Source: Lachnospiraceae bacterium C7
GTDB lineage: Bacteria > Bacillota > Clostridia > Lachnospirales > Lachnospiraceae
DNA: 64,000 bases
NCBI GenBank assembly: GCA_900113385.1
Contig: FOPE01000005.1
Span: forward strand, 35,975-99,974
Reading direction: 5' to 3'
Under the pieces are notes generated by a model. It was not told the origin of the DNA, did not search any database, and saw only the letters and a program-made list of their open reading frames with translations. Within the stretch, counting starts at the first letter, position 1, and every line of letters begins with the position of its first letter. Both the position numbers and the translations under genes were made by a program. Of this stretch, positions 8,342 to 19,977 are shown one piece after another.

Positions 8342-9402
8342 TGGAAAAAATATTAACTATATTAATAGTGAGCATCATACTTATTGCATTAATCGCTTTT
8401 ACCGCAGGGTTAACTGTGGTAAAAGTGGTTTTTAAAAAAACATTTGCATCATTTAAATATGATCCATATGTGGCAATTGCAAGGTATGATTTTTATGAGA
8501 ACGAGCTACACAGAGAGCTCGTTAATTTTGAATCCGGGAAAAATATATTACAAGGATATTTTTACAAAGGTAAAAATAAAGATAGTGTAACAAATAATAA
8601 ATTAATAGTTTTTTCTCATGGAATTTGGTCAGGTCATGAAGACTACATGACCTTATTGAAGTGGTTTATAGATCATGGAATGAGTGTATTTGCTTATGAT
8701 TACACAGCTTATAACAATAGTAAAGGCTATTCAGCAAAAGGATTACCACAATCAATGCTAGATTTGAATTGTGCTCTTGATTTTATTGAAAAAGATAAAG
8801 AATTATCTAAGTACGAGATATGTTTGTTAGGTCATAGTTGGGGAGCTTATGCTTCAACTGCTGTTTTAAAATTCAAACATAACATAAGTAAAGTTGTGGC
8901 CATGTCTGGATTTGATAGTCCTTTAGAAATTTCAATGTCAACAGCAAGCAAACTTTTAGGTACGCAATCAGCATTGTTGAAACCATTTGTAAAGGCTGAG
9001 AACAAGAGGATTTTTGGTAAACAAGCGAATGTAAAGGCTACCGATTCAATTAATTCTTCAGAGGTACCAGTATTAATTATACATGGTGCAGGAGATAAAT
9101 TTATAGAATATGATAAAACAGCACTAATAGCTAAAAAAGATGAAATTACAAATCCTAATGTTTCCTATTATACAATTAATAAAGAAAAAATAGATAACCA
9201 TAATTCATATATCAATAATGTTGAGGCTGCAACTTACATAGAAGAGATTGTGGCAGATTTTAAAGAGTTAGAAAAGCAATATGGTAAGGAAGGCGTTCCA
9301 AAGGACGTGAAGGATAAATTTTTCGAAGATATAGATAGAAATAAATCAAATCAAGCTAATGTAGAATTATGTCAAAGAATTTATGATTTCATAATAGTAT
9401 AG
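8341..9402 (+). CDS. Membrane-anchored alpha/beta hydrolase
   Basis: A 353-residue alpha/beta-hydrolase of the serine aminopeptidase/lysophospholipase-like group. An N-terminal hydrophobic segment (about residues 5-29) would anchor it with the catalytic domain outside the membrane. The oxyanion region is FSHGIWSGHEDYM, the nucleophile elbow is LLGHSWGAY (Ser near residue 166), the acid is likely in IIHGAGDKFIEYDK near residue 250, and the His probably in DNHNSYINNVE near residue 287. Its start overlaps the ATPase stop by one base (TAATG), so it belongs to the transporter operon. One guess is that it releases the amino acid or peptide that the transporter takes up; the sequence does not prove that. 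A strong terminator follows. Confidence 0.82.
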   Translation: MEKILTILIVSIILIALIAFTAGLTVVKVVFKKTFASFKYDPYVAIARYDFYENELHRELVNFESGKNILQGYFYKGKNKDSVTNNKLIVFSHGIWSGHEDYMTLLKWFIDHGMSVFAYDYTAYNNSKGYSAKGLPQSMLDLNCALDFIEKDKELSKYEICLLGHSWGAYASTAVLKFKHNISKVVAMSGFDSPLEISMSTASKLLGTQSALLKPFVKAENKRIFGKQANVKATDSINSSEVPVLIIHGAGDKFIEYDKTALIAKKDEITNPNVSYYTINKEKIDNHNSYINNVEAATYIEEIVADFKELEKQYGKEGVPKDVKDKFFEDIDRNKSNQANVELCQRIYDFIIV

Positions 9403-9403
9403 C

Positions 9404-9441
9404 AAAAACCCTAGGGTATAGGCCCTAGGGTTTTGAGTTTT
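9404..9441. terminator. Bidirectional terminator between hydrolase gene and eno
   Basis: Perfect 12-bp arms AAAACCCTAGGG (9405-9416) and CCCTAGGGTTTT (9423-9434) surround a six-base loop. A/T tracts on both sides let it stop the plus-strand transporter operon and the minus-strand eno transcript. Confidence 0.85.
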
Positions 9442-9515
9442 GCTAGAAATTTTTATATCTAACATAATTTTGTATAAGAAAGAATTTGAAAAATCAAATC
9501 AGTGAGATTATCTAA

Positions 9516-10841
<1,326 letters not shown>

Positions 10842-10876
10842 TCAATCAATTTTTATAACATATATTTATATTCAAT

Positions 10877-10894
10877 GGTTAGACTGATCTAACC
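10877..10894 (-). promoter_or_regulatory. Perfect dyad at the eno transcription start region
   Basis: GGTTAGA-N4-TCTAACC is a perfect 7-bp inverted repeat beginning three bases downstream of a minus-strand TATAAT (10903-10898). It would either be an operator covering the start site or form a stem-loop at the very 5' end of the eno mRNA. Confidence 0.6.
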
Positions 10895-11033
10895 GAAATT
10901 ATAATAACATTACTTTTGAAAAAAAACAAGAGATAAACTATAAAAAAATTATAAAATTTACATAATTAATGATAAAAAATTATCAATTGTCTAAAAAATT
11001 CTTCGTCTAGTGGATTTTGTGGATTCAATAAAC

Positions 11034-11129
11034 AAGTGATTTAATAAGTAATAAATTCGATAAGCAAGTGATTCAATAAGTAATAAATTCGATAAGCAAG
11101 TGATTCAATAAGCAATAAATTCAATAAGC
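11034..11129. repeat. Three tandem 32-bp repeats
   Basis: Units at 11034-11065, 11066-11097 and 11098-11129 begin AAGTGATT and end ATAAGC. Units 1 and 2 differ at one base and unit 3 at two more. A partial copy precedes them. The array lies in the 414-base gap between the divergent-looking upstream region of eno and the terminator of the activase gene; no gene is visible in that gap. Confidence 0.9.
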
Positions 11130-11144
11130 AAGGGATATAGTTAA

Positions 11145-11188
11145 GAAAAACTTACCCCCGCCTTAGGTAAATCCCAGGCGGGGGTAAG
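11145..11188 (-). terminator. Strong terminator of the dehydratase-activase gene
   Basis: On the minus strand a perfect 13-bp GC-rich stem (arms 11151-11163 and 11176-11188, core TTACCCCCGCCT) is followed by TTTTT. It lies 38 bases past the stop of the gene at 11226. Confidence 0.9.
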
Positions 11189-11225
11189 TCTTGAATTTAA
11201 ATAAATGCAATATCAATAATTAAAA

Positions 11226-14200
11226 TTATGCTAAATTCTTTGAAGGCTTTTCAGAAGATTTGTTTGTTTCTGTATTATGTGAAGCAATATCAGTTATCTT
11301 TTTATCGTTTTCTTCTTGCTTTTTAAGATTTTTTTGAGCAGTTGAAAGCATAAGTTTAATACGGTTAAGCTGATTTACTTCAGAAGCACCTGGATCAAAA
11401 TCAATTGCTACAATGTTAGCAGAAGGGTGCTCACTGCGAATTTTCTTGATAACACCTTTACCAACAATATGGTTAGGAAGACAACCAAATGGTTGTGCAC
11501 AAATGATATTTTGTGTTCCGTTATCAATAAGTTCAAGCATTTCACCAGTTAAGAACCATCCTTCACCAGTTTGGTTACCAACTGAAACAATATGCTTAGA
11601 ACGGTTAGCTAAATCATCGATGTGAGCTGGAGCTTCAAAATGTTTACTCTTTTCAAACTCATCTCTAGCGGCTTTACGTAACCATTCAAAGAATTTTATA
11701 AGCATATTACTTTTTCGTTTTGCTTTTTTAGATTCGCCTAAATAATCTGTTTTAAAGTTCTGATTATAGCAACTATAAAGTAAGAAGTCTGTAAGATCTG
11801 GTACAACAGCTTCAGCACCTTCTTTTTCAAGTAGTTCTACAATGTGATTATTAGCAGCAGGTGAGAATTTAACAAGAATTTCACCAACAACACCTACACG
11901 AGGTTTTTTAATGTCTTTAAGTGGAAGTCTATCAAAATCTCTAATTATTTCACGACACATTTTTTCATATCTGTGATGAGAAAGTAATTTAGTATTTCCA
12001 ATAAACTCAAATACACGTTTTTTCCATTTTTCATGCAAAGCATCAGCAGAACCTGGAATTAATTCATATGGACGTGTTCTATATAAGCAACGCATGAAAA
12101 TATCACCAAATTCAAGAGCATATAAACCATGTTGGATAAGCTTTGGAGTAAGTTTGAATCCAGGATTCTTCTCTAAGCCTACCATGTTAATTGAAATTAC
12201 TGGAACATCTGGATATCCAGCTTTTTTCAATGCTCTACGGATGAAACCAATATAGTTTGAAGCACGACATCCACCACCAGTCTGTGAAATTAAAATAGCT
12301 GTTTTACTCATATCATAATCACCAGATAAGACAGTTGTCATAATTTGACCGATTACAAGTAATGAAGGGTAACATGCATCGTTGTTTACATATTTTAATC
12401 CTGAGTCTACACAATTTTGTGTAGGAATTTCAGGAATAACAAGTTTGTATCCTGCAGCTCTAAACGCAGGTAATAGTAAATCAAAGTGTATTGGTGACAT
12501 CTGTGGACAGATGATAGTGTAATCCTTGCGCATCTCTTTAGTAAATACTTTACGTTCATAGTTAGATGGCTTAATAACACGCTTTTCGTTTTTCTTAGCC
12601 TTAACACGTAAAGCAGATAGAAGAGATCTAACTCTGATTCTTGCTGCACCTAAGTTGTTTACTTCGTCAATTTTTAGACATGTGTATATTTTTCCTGAAT
12701 TAGATAAAATATCATTTACCTGATCAGTTGTAACAGCATCTAAACCACATCCAAACGAATTGAGTTGGATTAAGTCTAAGTCATCACGAGTTTTTACAAA
12801 GCTTGCAGCTGCATATAATCTTGAGTGGTACATCCACTGATCCATAACAATTAATGGACGTTCAACATTTCCAAGATGAGAAATTGAGTCTTCTGTTAAA
12901 ACACATACTCCGTAAGAATTAATAAGGTCTGGAATACCATGATTGATTTCAGGATCGCAGTGATATGGACGACCAGCAAGAACGATACCGCGTCTACCAG
13001 TTTCTTCCATATATTTAAGGACTTCCTCACCTTTTTTCTGCATATCATGTCTAGCATTAGCAAGTTCATTCCAAGCAGCTACAGTAGCTTCTTTTATTTC
13101 ATTTTCAGGAATGTTAAATTCTTTTGTAAAGCAATCTACAAGTTGCTTTTCAGCAGTACTTTCATTTGTAAAGGCAACAAAAGGATTTAAGAAACGCATT
13201 TGTCCATTAGTAATTTCTTCAACGTTATTTTTGATATTCTCTGAGTATGAAGTTACAATTGGGCAGTTGTAATGATTGTTTGCCTCTGGAAATTCATTAC
13301 GTTCATAAGGAATTGCAGGATGGAAAATAAAGTCAATGTCTTGCTTTAATAACCAAGCTACATGTCCATGTGTAAGTTTCGCAGGGTAACATTCTGATTC
13401 ACTAGGAATAGAATCAATACCAAGTTCATATAGCTTTCTTGTTGATTTAGGAGATAAAACAACTCTAAATCCTAATTTCTTAAAGAAAGTTGCCCAAAAT
13501 GGATAATTTTCGTACATGTTTAATGCTCTTGGAATACCAACTGTACCACGAGTAGCTTCAGTTACAGTAAGTGGTTCGTATCCAAAAATACGGTTAAGTT
13601 TGTATTCGAAAAGATTTGGAATATTATCTTTATTTTTTTGTTTACCTAATCCACGTTCACAACGGTTACCAGTAATATAACGACGATTATCGTTAAATTG
13701 GTTAATTGTAAGTAAACAGTGGTTTGTGCATCTTTGACAACGAGCTAATGTTGTCTTATATGTTAATTCATTAATTTTATCAATAGAAAGCATTGATGAT
13801 GTTTTTTCTTCAGCATCAGCATATCTTTCTTTTGCAATTAACGCAGCACCGAAAGCACCCATAATACCTGAAATATCAGGACGTGTAACGTGTACATTTG
13901 CAATTTTTTCTAAGCTTCGTAAAACTGCATCGTTATAGAAAGTACCACCTTGAACTACTATGTTTTGTCCTAAATCTTTTGCATCTGATAGTTTAATAAC
14001 TTTAAATAATGCATTTTTCATTACTGAATAAGCAAGACCTGCAGAAATATCTGCAACTGTGGCTCCCTCTTTCTGTGCTTGTTTAACTTTTGAATTCATA
14101 AATACAGTACATCTTGTACCAAGGTCAATTGGATGCTTAGCAAATAAAGCTTCTTTTGCAAAGTCTTGTACAGTAAAGTTGAGAGATTTCGCAAAAGTTT

Positions 14201-15566
14201 CAATGAATGAACCGCATCCTGAGGAACAAGCCTCATTTAATTGTACAGAGTCTACATTTTGATTCTTGATTTTGATGCATTTCATATCTTGACCACCAAT
14301 ATCAAGAATACAGTCTACCTCAGGGTCAAAAAATGCTGCAGCATAATAATGAGCTACAGTTTCTACTTCGCCTTCATCAAGCATTAAAGCAGCTTTAAGT
14401 AAAGCTTCACCATATCCAGTTGAACATGAATGCACGATGTGCGCCTTCTCAGGCAAAAGAGAATAAATCTCTTGAATTGATTTAATTGCTGTTGCAAGTG
14501 GATTACCGTTATTACTACTATAAAAAGAGTAGAGTAGGGAACCATCTTCGCCAACTAGAGCAATTTTTGTTGTAGTTGAACCAGCATCAATACCCAAATA
14601 GCAGTTACCTTCATATGATGCCAAATCAGCAGTTTGAACATGGTTCTCGCCGTGGGCCTTTAAGAAGTTATTATAATCCTCTTCGTTTTCAAAAAGAGGC
14701 TCTAGTCGAGCAACTTCAAATTCCATTTTAATATCTGAATTAAGAAGTTTTAAAAGTGATTCAAGAGAAGTAGTGTTTTCTTTCTTGTAGTTTAATGCAG
14801 AACCAATAGCAGCAAAAAGATGAGAATTGTCAAGTAATATCGCATGCTCATCATCTAACTCTAATGTTCTGATAAATGCTTCTCGTAATTCTGACAAGAA
14901 GTGAAGTGGACCACCAAGGAATGCTACATGTCCTCGAATTGGCTTACCACAAGCAAGGCCACTAATTGTTTGATTTACAACAGCCTGGAAAATAGAAGCT
15001 GATAAATCTTCTCTAGTTGCTCCCTCATTAATAAGTGGTTGGATATCTGTTTTAGCAAATACACCACATCGAGCGGCAATTGGATAAATTGCCTTGTAGT
15101 TTTTTGCATATTCATTTAAACCAGTTGCATCTGTTTGGATTAAAGAAGCCATCTGGTCGATAAATGAACCAGTACCACCAGCACAAATACCATTCATACG
15201 CTGTTCAACATTACCACCTTCGAAGTAAATGATTTTTGCATCTTCACCACCAAGTTCTATGGCAACATCAGTTTGAGGTGCATAGTGTTGTAATGCTGTA
15301 GATACAGCAATAACTTCTTGTGTAAATGGTATGTTAAGATGTTTTGCAAGGGTTAAGCCACCTGAACCTGTAATAATAGGAGCAATTATGCAATTGCCGA
15401 TTTTGTCGTGGGCTTCCTTTATTAATGAAGACAATGTTTCTTTTATATTAGCAAAATGTCTTTTGTAATCAGAAAATAATAGGTTGTCATTCTCATCTAA
15501 AAGAGCTATTTTGACAGTTGTAGAACCAATGTCAATACCTAGTTTGTTTAAAGCTTTGTTATCCAT
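11226..15566 (-). CDS. 2-hydroxyacyl-CoA dehydratase activase-like protein, double ATPase plus dehydratase-like domains
   Basis: A 1446-residue cytosolic Fe-S protein related to HgdC-type activators and BcrA/BadF ATPases, which drive ATP-dependent electron transfer to 2-hydroxyacyl-CoA dehydratases. Two ASKHA ATPase domains lie in tandem. The first opens with [14 protein letters not shown] (about residue 9) and has the Fe-S loop [13 protein letters not shown]. The second opens with [14 protein letters not shown] (about residue 325) and has [17 protein letters not shown]2229-type CoA-enzyme-activase region follows (from about residue 645, starting with CQRCTNHC), then a C-terminal half resembling dehydratase subunits, with [10 protein letters not shown] and [12 protein letters not shown]. 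The start at 15566 has a GGAGGA site; an upstream ATG would lack one. No dehydratase, CoA-transferase or etf gene lies nearby. The protein is common in gut Clostridia but its substrate is not established. Confidence 0.88.
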   Translation of the reverse strand: MDNKALNKLGIDIGSTTVKIALLDENDNLLFSDYKRHFANIKETLSSLIKEAHDKIGNCIIAPIITGSGGLTLAKHLNIPFTQEVIAVSTALQHYAPQTDVAIELGGEDAKIIYFEGGNVEQRMNGICAGGTGSFIDQMASLIQTDATGLNEYAKNYKAIYPIAARCGVFAKTDIQPLINEGATREDLSASIFQAVVNQTISGLACGKPIRGHVAFLGGPLHFLSELREAFIRTLELDDEHAILLDNSHLFAAIGSALNYKKENTTSLESLLKLLNSDIKMEFEVARLEPLFENEEDYNNFLKAHGENHVQTADLASYEGNCYLGIDAGSTTTKIALVGEDGSLLYSFYSSNNGNPLATAIKSIQEIYSLLPEKAHIVHSCSTGYGEALLKAALMLDEGEVETVAHYYAAAFFDPEVDCILDIGGQDMKCIKIKNQNVDSVQLNEACSSGCGSFIETFAKSLNFTVQDFAKEALFAKHPIDLGTRCTVFMNSKVKQAQKEGATVADISAGLAYSVMKNALFKVIKLSDAKDLGQNIVVQGGTFYNDAVLRSLEKIANVHVTRPDISGIMGAFGAALIAKERYADAEEKTSSMLSIDKINELTYKTTLARCQRCTNHCLLTINQFNDNRRYITGNRCERGLGKQKNKDNIPNLFEYKLNRIFGYEPLTVTEATRGTVGIPRALNMYENYPFWATFFKKLGFRVVLSPKSTRKLYELGIDSIPSESECYPAKLTHGHVAWLLKQDIDFIFHPAIPYERNEFPEANNHYNCPIVTSYSENIKNNVEEITNGQMRFLNPFVAFTNESTAEKQLVDCFTKEFNIPENEIKEATVAAWNELANARHDMQKKGEEVLKYMEETGRRGIVLAGRPYHCDPEINHGIPDLINSYGVCVLTEDSISHLGNVERPLIVMDQWMYHSRLYAAASFVKTRDDLDLIQLNSFGCGLDAVTTDQVNDILSNSGKIYTCLKIDEVNNLGAARIRVRSLLSALRVKAKKNEKRVIKPSNYERKVFTKEMRKDYTIICPQMSPIHFDLLLPAFRAAGYKLVIPEIPTQNCVDSGLKYVNNDACYPSLLVIGQIMTTVLSGDYDMSKTAILISQTGGGCRASNYIGFIRRALKKAGYPDVPVISINMVGLEKNPGFKLTPKLIQHGLYALEFGDIFMRCLYRTRPYELIPGSADALHEKWKKRVFEFIGNTKLLSHHRYEKMCREIIRDFDRLPLKDIKKPRVGVVGEILVKFSPAANNHIVELLEKEGAEAVVPDLTDFLLYSCYNQNFKTDYLGESKKAKRKSNMLIKFFEWLRKAARDEFEKSKHFEAPAHIDDLANRSKHIVSVGNQTGEGWFLTGEMLELIDNGTQNIICAQPFGCLPNHIVGKGVIKKIRSEHPSANIVAIDFDPGASEVNQLNRIKLMLSTAQKNLKKQEENDKKITDIASHNTETNKSSEKPSKNLA

Positions 15567-15648
15567 AAGATTTCCTCCGTCCCCTCTAGATATAAATAAG
15601 AAAGGTTTAATTCTAAACAAATTTAAAAATATTCACGCAATACTACTT

Positions 15649-15677
15649 ATTATACGACAGGAACCCCTAAAAAACAA
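15649..15677 (-). promoter_or_regulatory. Promoter of the dehydratase-activase gene
   Basis: On the minus strand TTGTTT (15677-15672) and consensus TATAAT (15654-15649) are separated by 17 bases, about 80 bases upstream of the gene start. Confidence 0.65.
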
Positions 15678-15715
15678 TCATAACAATGAACTTTTTGTGT
15701 ATAACACCGATTTTC

Positions 15716-15744
15716 TTTACAACTGTTTTATTTAATGTTAGTAT
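15716..15744 (+). promoter_or_regulatory. Promoter of the rhomboid-like gene
   Basis: TTTACA (15716-15721) and TAGTAT (15739-15744) are separated by 17 bases, about 40 bases before the start at 15787. It diverges from the activase promoter. Confidence 0.5.
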
Positions 15745-15786
15745 AAACTAAATGATTATAAATTAATTGAAGAGGAGAAAATTTAT

Positions 15787-16650
15787 ATGAATTGGATGAA
15801 TAAACTAGAAAGAAAAATACAAAATGTTGCAATTCCAAACATAACAATGTATTTAGTAATATGTTGTATAGCTGGAAATTTATTTTCGAGATCCTCAAGT
15901 CTTTTTATGAAATTTGTAGTGTTTGATATGCATAGTATTTTGCATGGACAAATATGGAGATTGGTTTCGTGGATACTTGTTCCAGGTGGAAGTTTTAGCA
16001 TACTAAATATTATCTTTTTATTGTTCTTAATTCCGATGGGAAGATCAATTGAAAATATGATAGGAACTGCTAAACTAAATATATTTTTAATAGGTGGATT
16101 ATTATTAAGTTTAGTATTAGGTATTGTTCAATATTTTGTTACATTATTAATATTTGGAGTAGGTATTGGACCAAGACTTACGATATATTATGTGCTTATT
16201 TCTATATTTATGTTGTTGGGCATTTTCATGCCAGATGCAACAGCATTAGCAATGTTTATTATCCCTATTAAAATGAAATATATGTTAATTATATATATCA
16301 TTTCGTTAGTAGCTGAAATGGTATCCTATGTTCAGGCTGGAATTTTATATGGATTGTTAGGTGCGACCCCAATTTTGTTTTCTTTAATTAATTTAGTAAT
16401 TTTTTATTTGGGGCTAAAATATCCTAATAGTTTTAAACAAGCTAGAAGGAGCAGACAATTTAGGAAAACAGCAGAGAGACAGGGATTTAAAGTTGTTAGA
16501 CCAGGACAAACAGCAACAAGACACAAATGTGCTATTTGTGGTAGAACAGAGTTAGATGATCCTAATTTGACTTTTCGCTATTGTTCAAAGTGTAATGGTA
16601 GTTATGAATATTGTAATGAACATCTATACACACATGAACATGTAAAATAA
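15787..16650 (+). CDS. Rhomboid-like membrane protein with C-terminal zinc ribbon, probably not a protease
   Basis: A 287-residue protein with about six membrane segments and a cytoplasmic tail. The region HGQIWRLVSWILVPGG (about residues 54-69) is the WR-type loop typical of rhomboids and related DUF1751/TMEM115-like proteins. However, I find no GxSx nucleophile motif and no catalytic His in the later helices (GVGIGPRL lies where a GxSG would be expected), so it looks like a pseudoprotease. After the last membrane segment comes a basic stretch (FKQARRSRQFRKTAERQGF). Then comes a zinc-ribbon-like CAICGRTE...RYCSKCNG...YCNEH with five Cys and several His. It is followed 23 bases later by a BMP-type binding protein gene, so the two may be co-transcribed. 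Function unknown. Confidence 0.75.
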   Translation: MNWMNKLERKIQNVAIPNITMYLVICCIAGNLFSRSSSLFMKFVVFDMHSILHGQIWRLVSWILVPGGSFSILNIIFLLFLIPMGRSIENMIGTAKLNIFLIGGLLLSLVLGIVQYFVTLLIFGVGIGPRLTIYYVLISIFMLLGIFMPDATALAMFIIPIKMKYMLIIYIISLVAEMVSYVQAGILYGLLGATPILFSLINLVIFYLGLKYPNSFKQARRSRQFRKTAERQGFKVVRPGQTATRHKCAICGRTELDDPNLTFRYCSKCNGSYEYCNEHLYTHEHVK

Positions 16651-16673
16651 TAAAGAAATGGAGATTATTTGTA

Positions 16674-18014
16674 ATGAAGAAAATAGTTGGCGCAGTGATT
16701 TTAGCGCTAGTTGTTATTGTTTGTGGTGTTACTTTGTTTTTAAATTTAAGCCACAAGAACAATGGAAGTCAGGCAAGTAACACACAGGAAACAAGTGGTT
16801 CAAATACTACTGATTCATCTAAATTGAAAGTTGGTGTGATATTACCAGGAGATGAAACAGATAGTTACTCACATTCCCAGATCGTTGGAATGAAAAAAAT
16901 GGCAGAAGAATTAAATATTCCAGAAAAAGATATTATATGGAAAATTAAAGTTAAAAATAACGATGATTACAAAAGTGCAGTAAGTGATTTGTCATCAAAA
17001 GGCTGTAGTTATGTAGTTGTTACAAATGATAGATTAGAAAATGCTGTAATTGATAATGCAACAGAATATGAAAATATGAATTTTGTATTTGTAGGCGGAA
17101 CATCAGCTAAAATTTCTAAATTAAAAAATGTATATGATGTAGCTCTTAGAGAATATGAAGCAAGATATGTCTCAGGTGTAGTTGCAGGACTTAAGATTAA
17201 AGAACTTGCAGAAGCAAATGCTCTTCAACCAGAGTCATTAGATAATGATAATAATGTAAGAATTGGATACGTAGGTTCGTTTAAAGATGCAAAAACAATT
17301 TCTGGATACACAGCATTTTTCTTAGGCGCTAAATCAGTATATCCACAGATTACAATGGAACTTCAGTATGTTGATGGTAAAAATAAAATAGATGCAGAAG
17401 CAACATCAGCCCAACTTTTAATGAGCCGTGGTTCAGTAATTGTAGCTTATGATACAGATTCACATAGCATTCCTGCAATGGTTCAAATGCAAAAAGACGG
17501 TGGTAAACCAGCATTTTGTATTTCATCAGATGAGAATCTTAGTGAAGATGCTAAAACAGCTCAACTTGCTGCAGTAGAAGATCAGTGGTCTGTTGTATAT
17601 AAAGATATCTTTAGTAAGGTTTTAAATGGTGAAAAACTTGACAGAGATAAGTCATATGGTTATGCAGAAGGAGCACTTTTAGTATCTGATTTTAGTGAGG
17701 AAGCAGCTCCAAATACAAAAGAAACTGTAGATAGTTTAGAACAGCAGTTTAAAGAAGGAACAATTAAAGTGTTTGATACATCTAAATTTACAGTAGGTGG
17801 TAAAGCTCTTTCAAAAGCAACAATTGATTTATCATATTATAAATCTGATGATGATGAGGAAGCTTTATTTAAAGGAAAATCTAAAAATGCAATTGTTTCT
17901 GAAAATGGCATAACTTATTTTGCTGAAAGTAAATTTAGAGCAGCACCATACTTTAATTATGTAGTAGATGGTGTTGTTGAACTTGAGGTTTCAGAACCAA
18001 ATCCAAAAGAATAA
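16674..18014 (+). CDS. BMP-family substrate-binding protein, membrane-anchored, orphan
   Basis: A 446-residue extracellular binding protein of the BMP/PnrA-like family, whose members bind purine nucleosides for ABC uptake. Residues 5-25 are a hydrophobic anchor; there is no lipobox Cys, which is unusual because most Firmicute members are lipoproteins. A Ser/Thr/Asn linker follows. The binding domain starts LKVGVILPGDETDSYSHSQIVGM and includes VRIGYVGSFKDAKTISGYTAFFLGAKSVYP, the hinge-crossing family signature. No permease or ATPase gene is adjacent; the neighbours are a rhomboid-like protein and glnS. It may work with a transporter elsewhere or as a sensor subunit. I am confident of the family, not of the ligand. 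Confidence 0.82.
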   Translation: MKKIVGAVILALVVIVCGVTLFLNLSHKNNGSQASNTQETSGSNTTDSSKLKVGVILPGDETDSYSHSQIVGMKKMAEELNIPEKDIIWKIKVKNNDDYKSAVSDLSSKGCSYVVVTNDRLENAVIDNATEYENMNFVFVGGTSAKISKLKNVYDVALREYEARYVSGVVAGLKIKELAEANALQPESLDNDNNVRIGYVGSFKDAKTISGYTAFFLGAKSVYPQITMELQYVDGKNKIDAEATSAQLLMSRGSVIVAYDTDSHSIPAMVQMQKDGGKPAFCISSDENLSEDAKTAQLAAVEDQWSVVYKDIFSKVLNGEKLDRDKSYGYAEGALLVSDFSEEAAPNTKETVDSLEQQFKEGTIKVFDTSKFTVGGKALSKATIDLSYYKSDDDEEALFKGKSKNAIVSENGITYFAESKFRAAPYFNYVVDGVVELEVSEPNPKE

Positions 18015-18072
18015 TTACTCTAATTGACAAAGTAAGTCACAGAATTTATAATGTCATTATATGGACTTTTAT

Positions 18073-18097
18073 GAGGTTGTTGCAATGCAGCAGCCTC
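18073..18097 (+). terminator. Possible terminator after the BMP gene
   Basis: An 11-bp stem with two G-U pairs (GAGGTTGTTGC / GCAGCAGCCTC) and a three-base loop, followed by GTTTATGTATAT. The U tract is poor, so termination is uncertain. Confidence 0.4.
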
Positions 18098-18191
18098 GTT
18101 TATGTATATGCCATCATAATGTAAAAGATGTTTTTGGGTATTAATTGAAATATTACTTCTTTCGATATACTATCTAGAGATGTTTATAAAA

Positions 18192-18220
18192 TTGACACTC
18201 TAGATAAGCCTAATTATAGC
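18192..18220 (+). promoter_or_regulatory. Sigma-A-type promoter of glnS
   Basis: Consensus TTGACA (18192-18197) and TATAGC (18215-18220) are separated by 17 bases, 44 bases before the glnS start. Confidence 0.6.
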
Positions 18221-18263
18221 ATTACAGATGGTTTAATTTGTAAGACTAGGAGGACCAGGGACG

Positions 18264-19946
18264 ATGGAAAACGAAGCAGTCTCTAAAAATTTTATTGAGC
18301 AGATTATAGAAAAGGATTTAAGCGAAGGTCATTGTGAGGCCGTTCACACAAGATTCCCACCAGAACCAAACGGTTATTTACATATCGGACATGCTAAATC
18401 AATCTTACTAAACTACGGATTAGCAAAAAAATATAACGGAAAGTTTAATTTACGTTTTGATGACACAAACCCAACAAAGGAAAGAAATGAATTTGTTGAG
18501 TCTATCAAAGAAGATGTTAAGTGGCTTGGCGTAGATTGGGAAGATCGTCTATTTTTTGCTTCTAACTATTTTGATCAGATGTATGAAGCTGCAATTAAGC
18601 TTATTAAAAAAGGAAAAGCTTATGTATCAGATTTAACAGCAGAAGAAATTAGAGAATACAGAGGAACTTTAACAGAGCCAGGTAAGGAAGATCCTTATAG
18701 CAAACGTTCTGTAGAAGAAAACTTAGAGCTTTTCGAAGGCATGAAAAATGGCGAATTTGAAGATGGTAGTAAAGTATTAAGAGCTCGTATTGATATGTCA
18801 TCTTCAAATATCAACATGAGAGATCCAATCATATATCGTGTAGCTAGAATGACACACCACAATACAGGAGACAAGTGGTGCATTTATCCAATGTACGATT
18901 TTGCTCATCCAATCGAAGATGCAATTGAAGGAATTACTCATTCAATTTGTACTCTTGAATTTGAAGATCATAGACCATTGTATGACTGGGTTGTTTCAGA
19001 ACTCGGATACAAAAAAGGTCCAGATGATACTCCAAAACAGATTGAGTTTGCAAAACTTTACTTGACTAATGTTGTAACAGGTAAGAGATATATCAAAAAA
19101 CTTGTAGAAGATGGAATCGTTGATGGATGGGATGATCCAAGACTTGTATCAATTGCAGCATTGAGAAGAAGAGGATTCACTCCAGAATCAATTCAAAAAT
19201 TTGTAGAGTTATGTGGTATTTCTAAGGCAAATAGTTCTGTAGACTATGCAATGCTTGAGTATTGTATTCGTGAAGACTTAAAAATGAAAAAACCACGTAT
19301 GATGGCTGTTTTAAATCCAGTTAAAGTTGTTATTGATAACTATGAAGAAGGAAAAGTTGAATATTTACCTGTAGTTAACAACATGGAAAACGAAGAACTT
19401 GGATCAAGAGAAGTACCATTTACAAAGGAAATCTACATTGATCGTGAAGATTTCATGGAGAATCCTCCAAAGAAATATTTCCGTATGTATCCTGGTAATG
19501 AAGTACGTCTTATGAATGCATATTTTGTAAAATGTGAGAGCATTGAAAAAGATGAAAATGGTGAAGTATCTGTTATTCACTGTACATATGATCCAGAATC
19601 AAAAGGTGGAAATAGCCCAGACGGAAGAAAAGTTAAAGGTACTATTCAGTGGGTTTCTGCAGAGTATGGTAAAAAGGCAACAGTTAGATTATACGAAAAT
19701 ATTGTTAATGAAGAACTTGGAGTATACAAAGAAGACGGAAGCATTAATGTAAATCCAAATTCACTTACAGTATTAGAAAATTGTTATGTAGAACCAGCTC
19801 TTATAGAGGCAAAACCTTATGATAGTTTCCAATTTGTAAGACAAGGTTATTTCTGTGTTGATTCAAAGGATTCAAAAGAAGGACAACCTGTATTTAATAG
19901 AATAGTTTCACTTAAGAGCTCATTTAAGTTACCAAAAAATAATTAA
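18264..19946 (+). CDS. glnS: Glutaminyl-tRNA synthetase
   Basis: A 560-residue class I aminoacyl-tRNA synthetase that charges tRNA-Gln directly. The first half-signature [16 protein letters not shown] (about residues 27-42) with its HIGH motif is diagnostic of GlnRS rather than GluRS, as is [22 protein letters not shown]. The C-terminal beta-barrel anticodon-binding domain is complete. Length is normal (about 550). Many Firmicutes lack GlnRS and use mis-charging plus the GatCAB amidotransferase; a GlnRS is found in many Lachnospiraceae and is thought to have been acquired by transfer. Codon use does not differ visibly from neighbours. The gene has its own promoter and an AGGAGG site, and a DUF2225 gene follows 31 bases later. 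Confidence 0.95.
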   Translation: MENEAVSKNFIEQIIEKDLSEGHCEAVHTRFPPEPNGYLHIGHAKSILLNYGLAKKYNGKFNLRFDDTNPTKERNEFVESIKEDVKWLGVDWEDRLFFASNYFDQMYEAAIKLIKKGKAYVSDLTAEEIREYRGTLTEPGKEDPYSKRSVEENLELFEGMKNGEFEDGSKVLRARIDMSSSNINMRDPIIYRVARMTHHNTGDKWCIYPMYDFAHPIEDAIEGITHSICTLEFEDHRPLYDWVVSELGYKKGPDDTPKQIEFAKLYLTNVVTGKRYIKKLVEDGIVDGWDDPRLVSIAALRRRGFTPESIQKFVELCGISKANSSVDYAMLEYCIREDLKMKKPRMMAVLNPVKVVIDNYEEGKVEYLPVVNNMENEELGSREVPFTKEIYIDREDFMENPPKKYFRMYPGNEVRLMNAYFVKCESIEKDENGEVSVIHCTYDPESKGGNSPDGRKVKGTIQWVSAEYGKKATVRLYENIVNEELGVYKEDGSINVNPNSLTVLENCYVEPALIEAKPYDSFQFVRQGYFCVDSKDSKEGQPVFNRIVSLKSSFKLPKNN

Positions 19947-19977
19947 TTCGTAGAGTTTCACGAAAGAGGGTTGAACA

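Noticed and set aside
18015..18263. Glutamine riboswitch or other leader before glnS
   Set aside because: A good promoter lies only 44 bases before the start, leaving too short a leader, and no conserved core was recognised.
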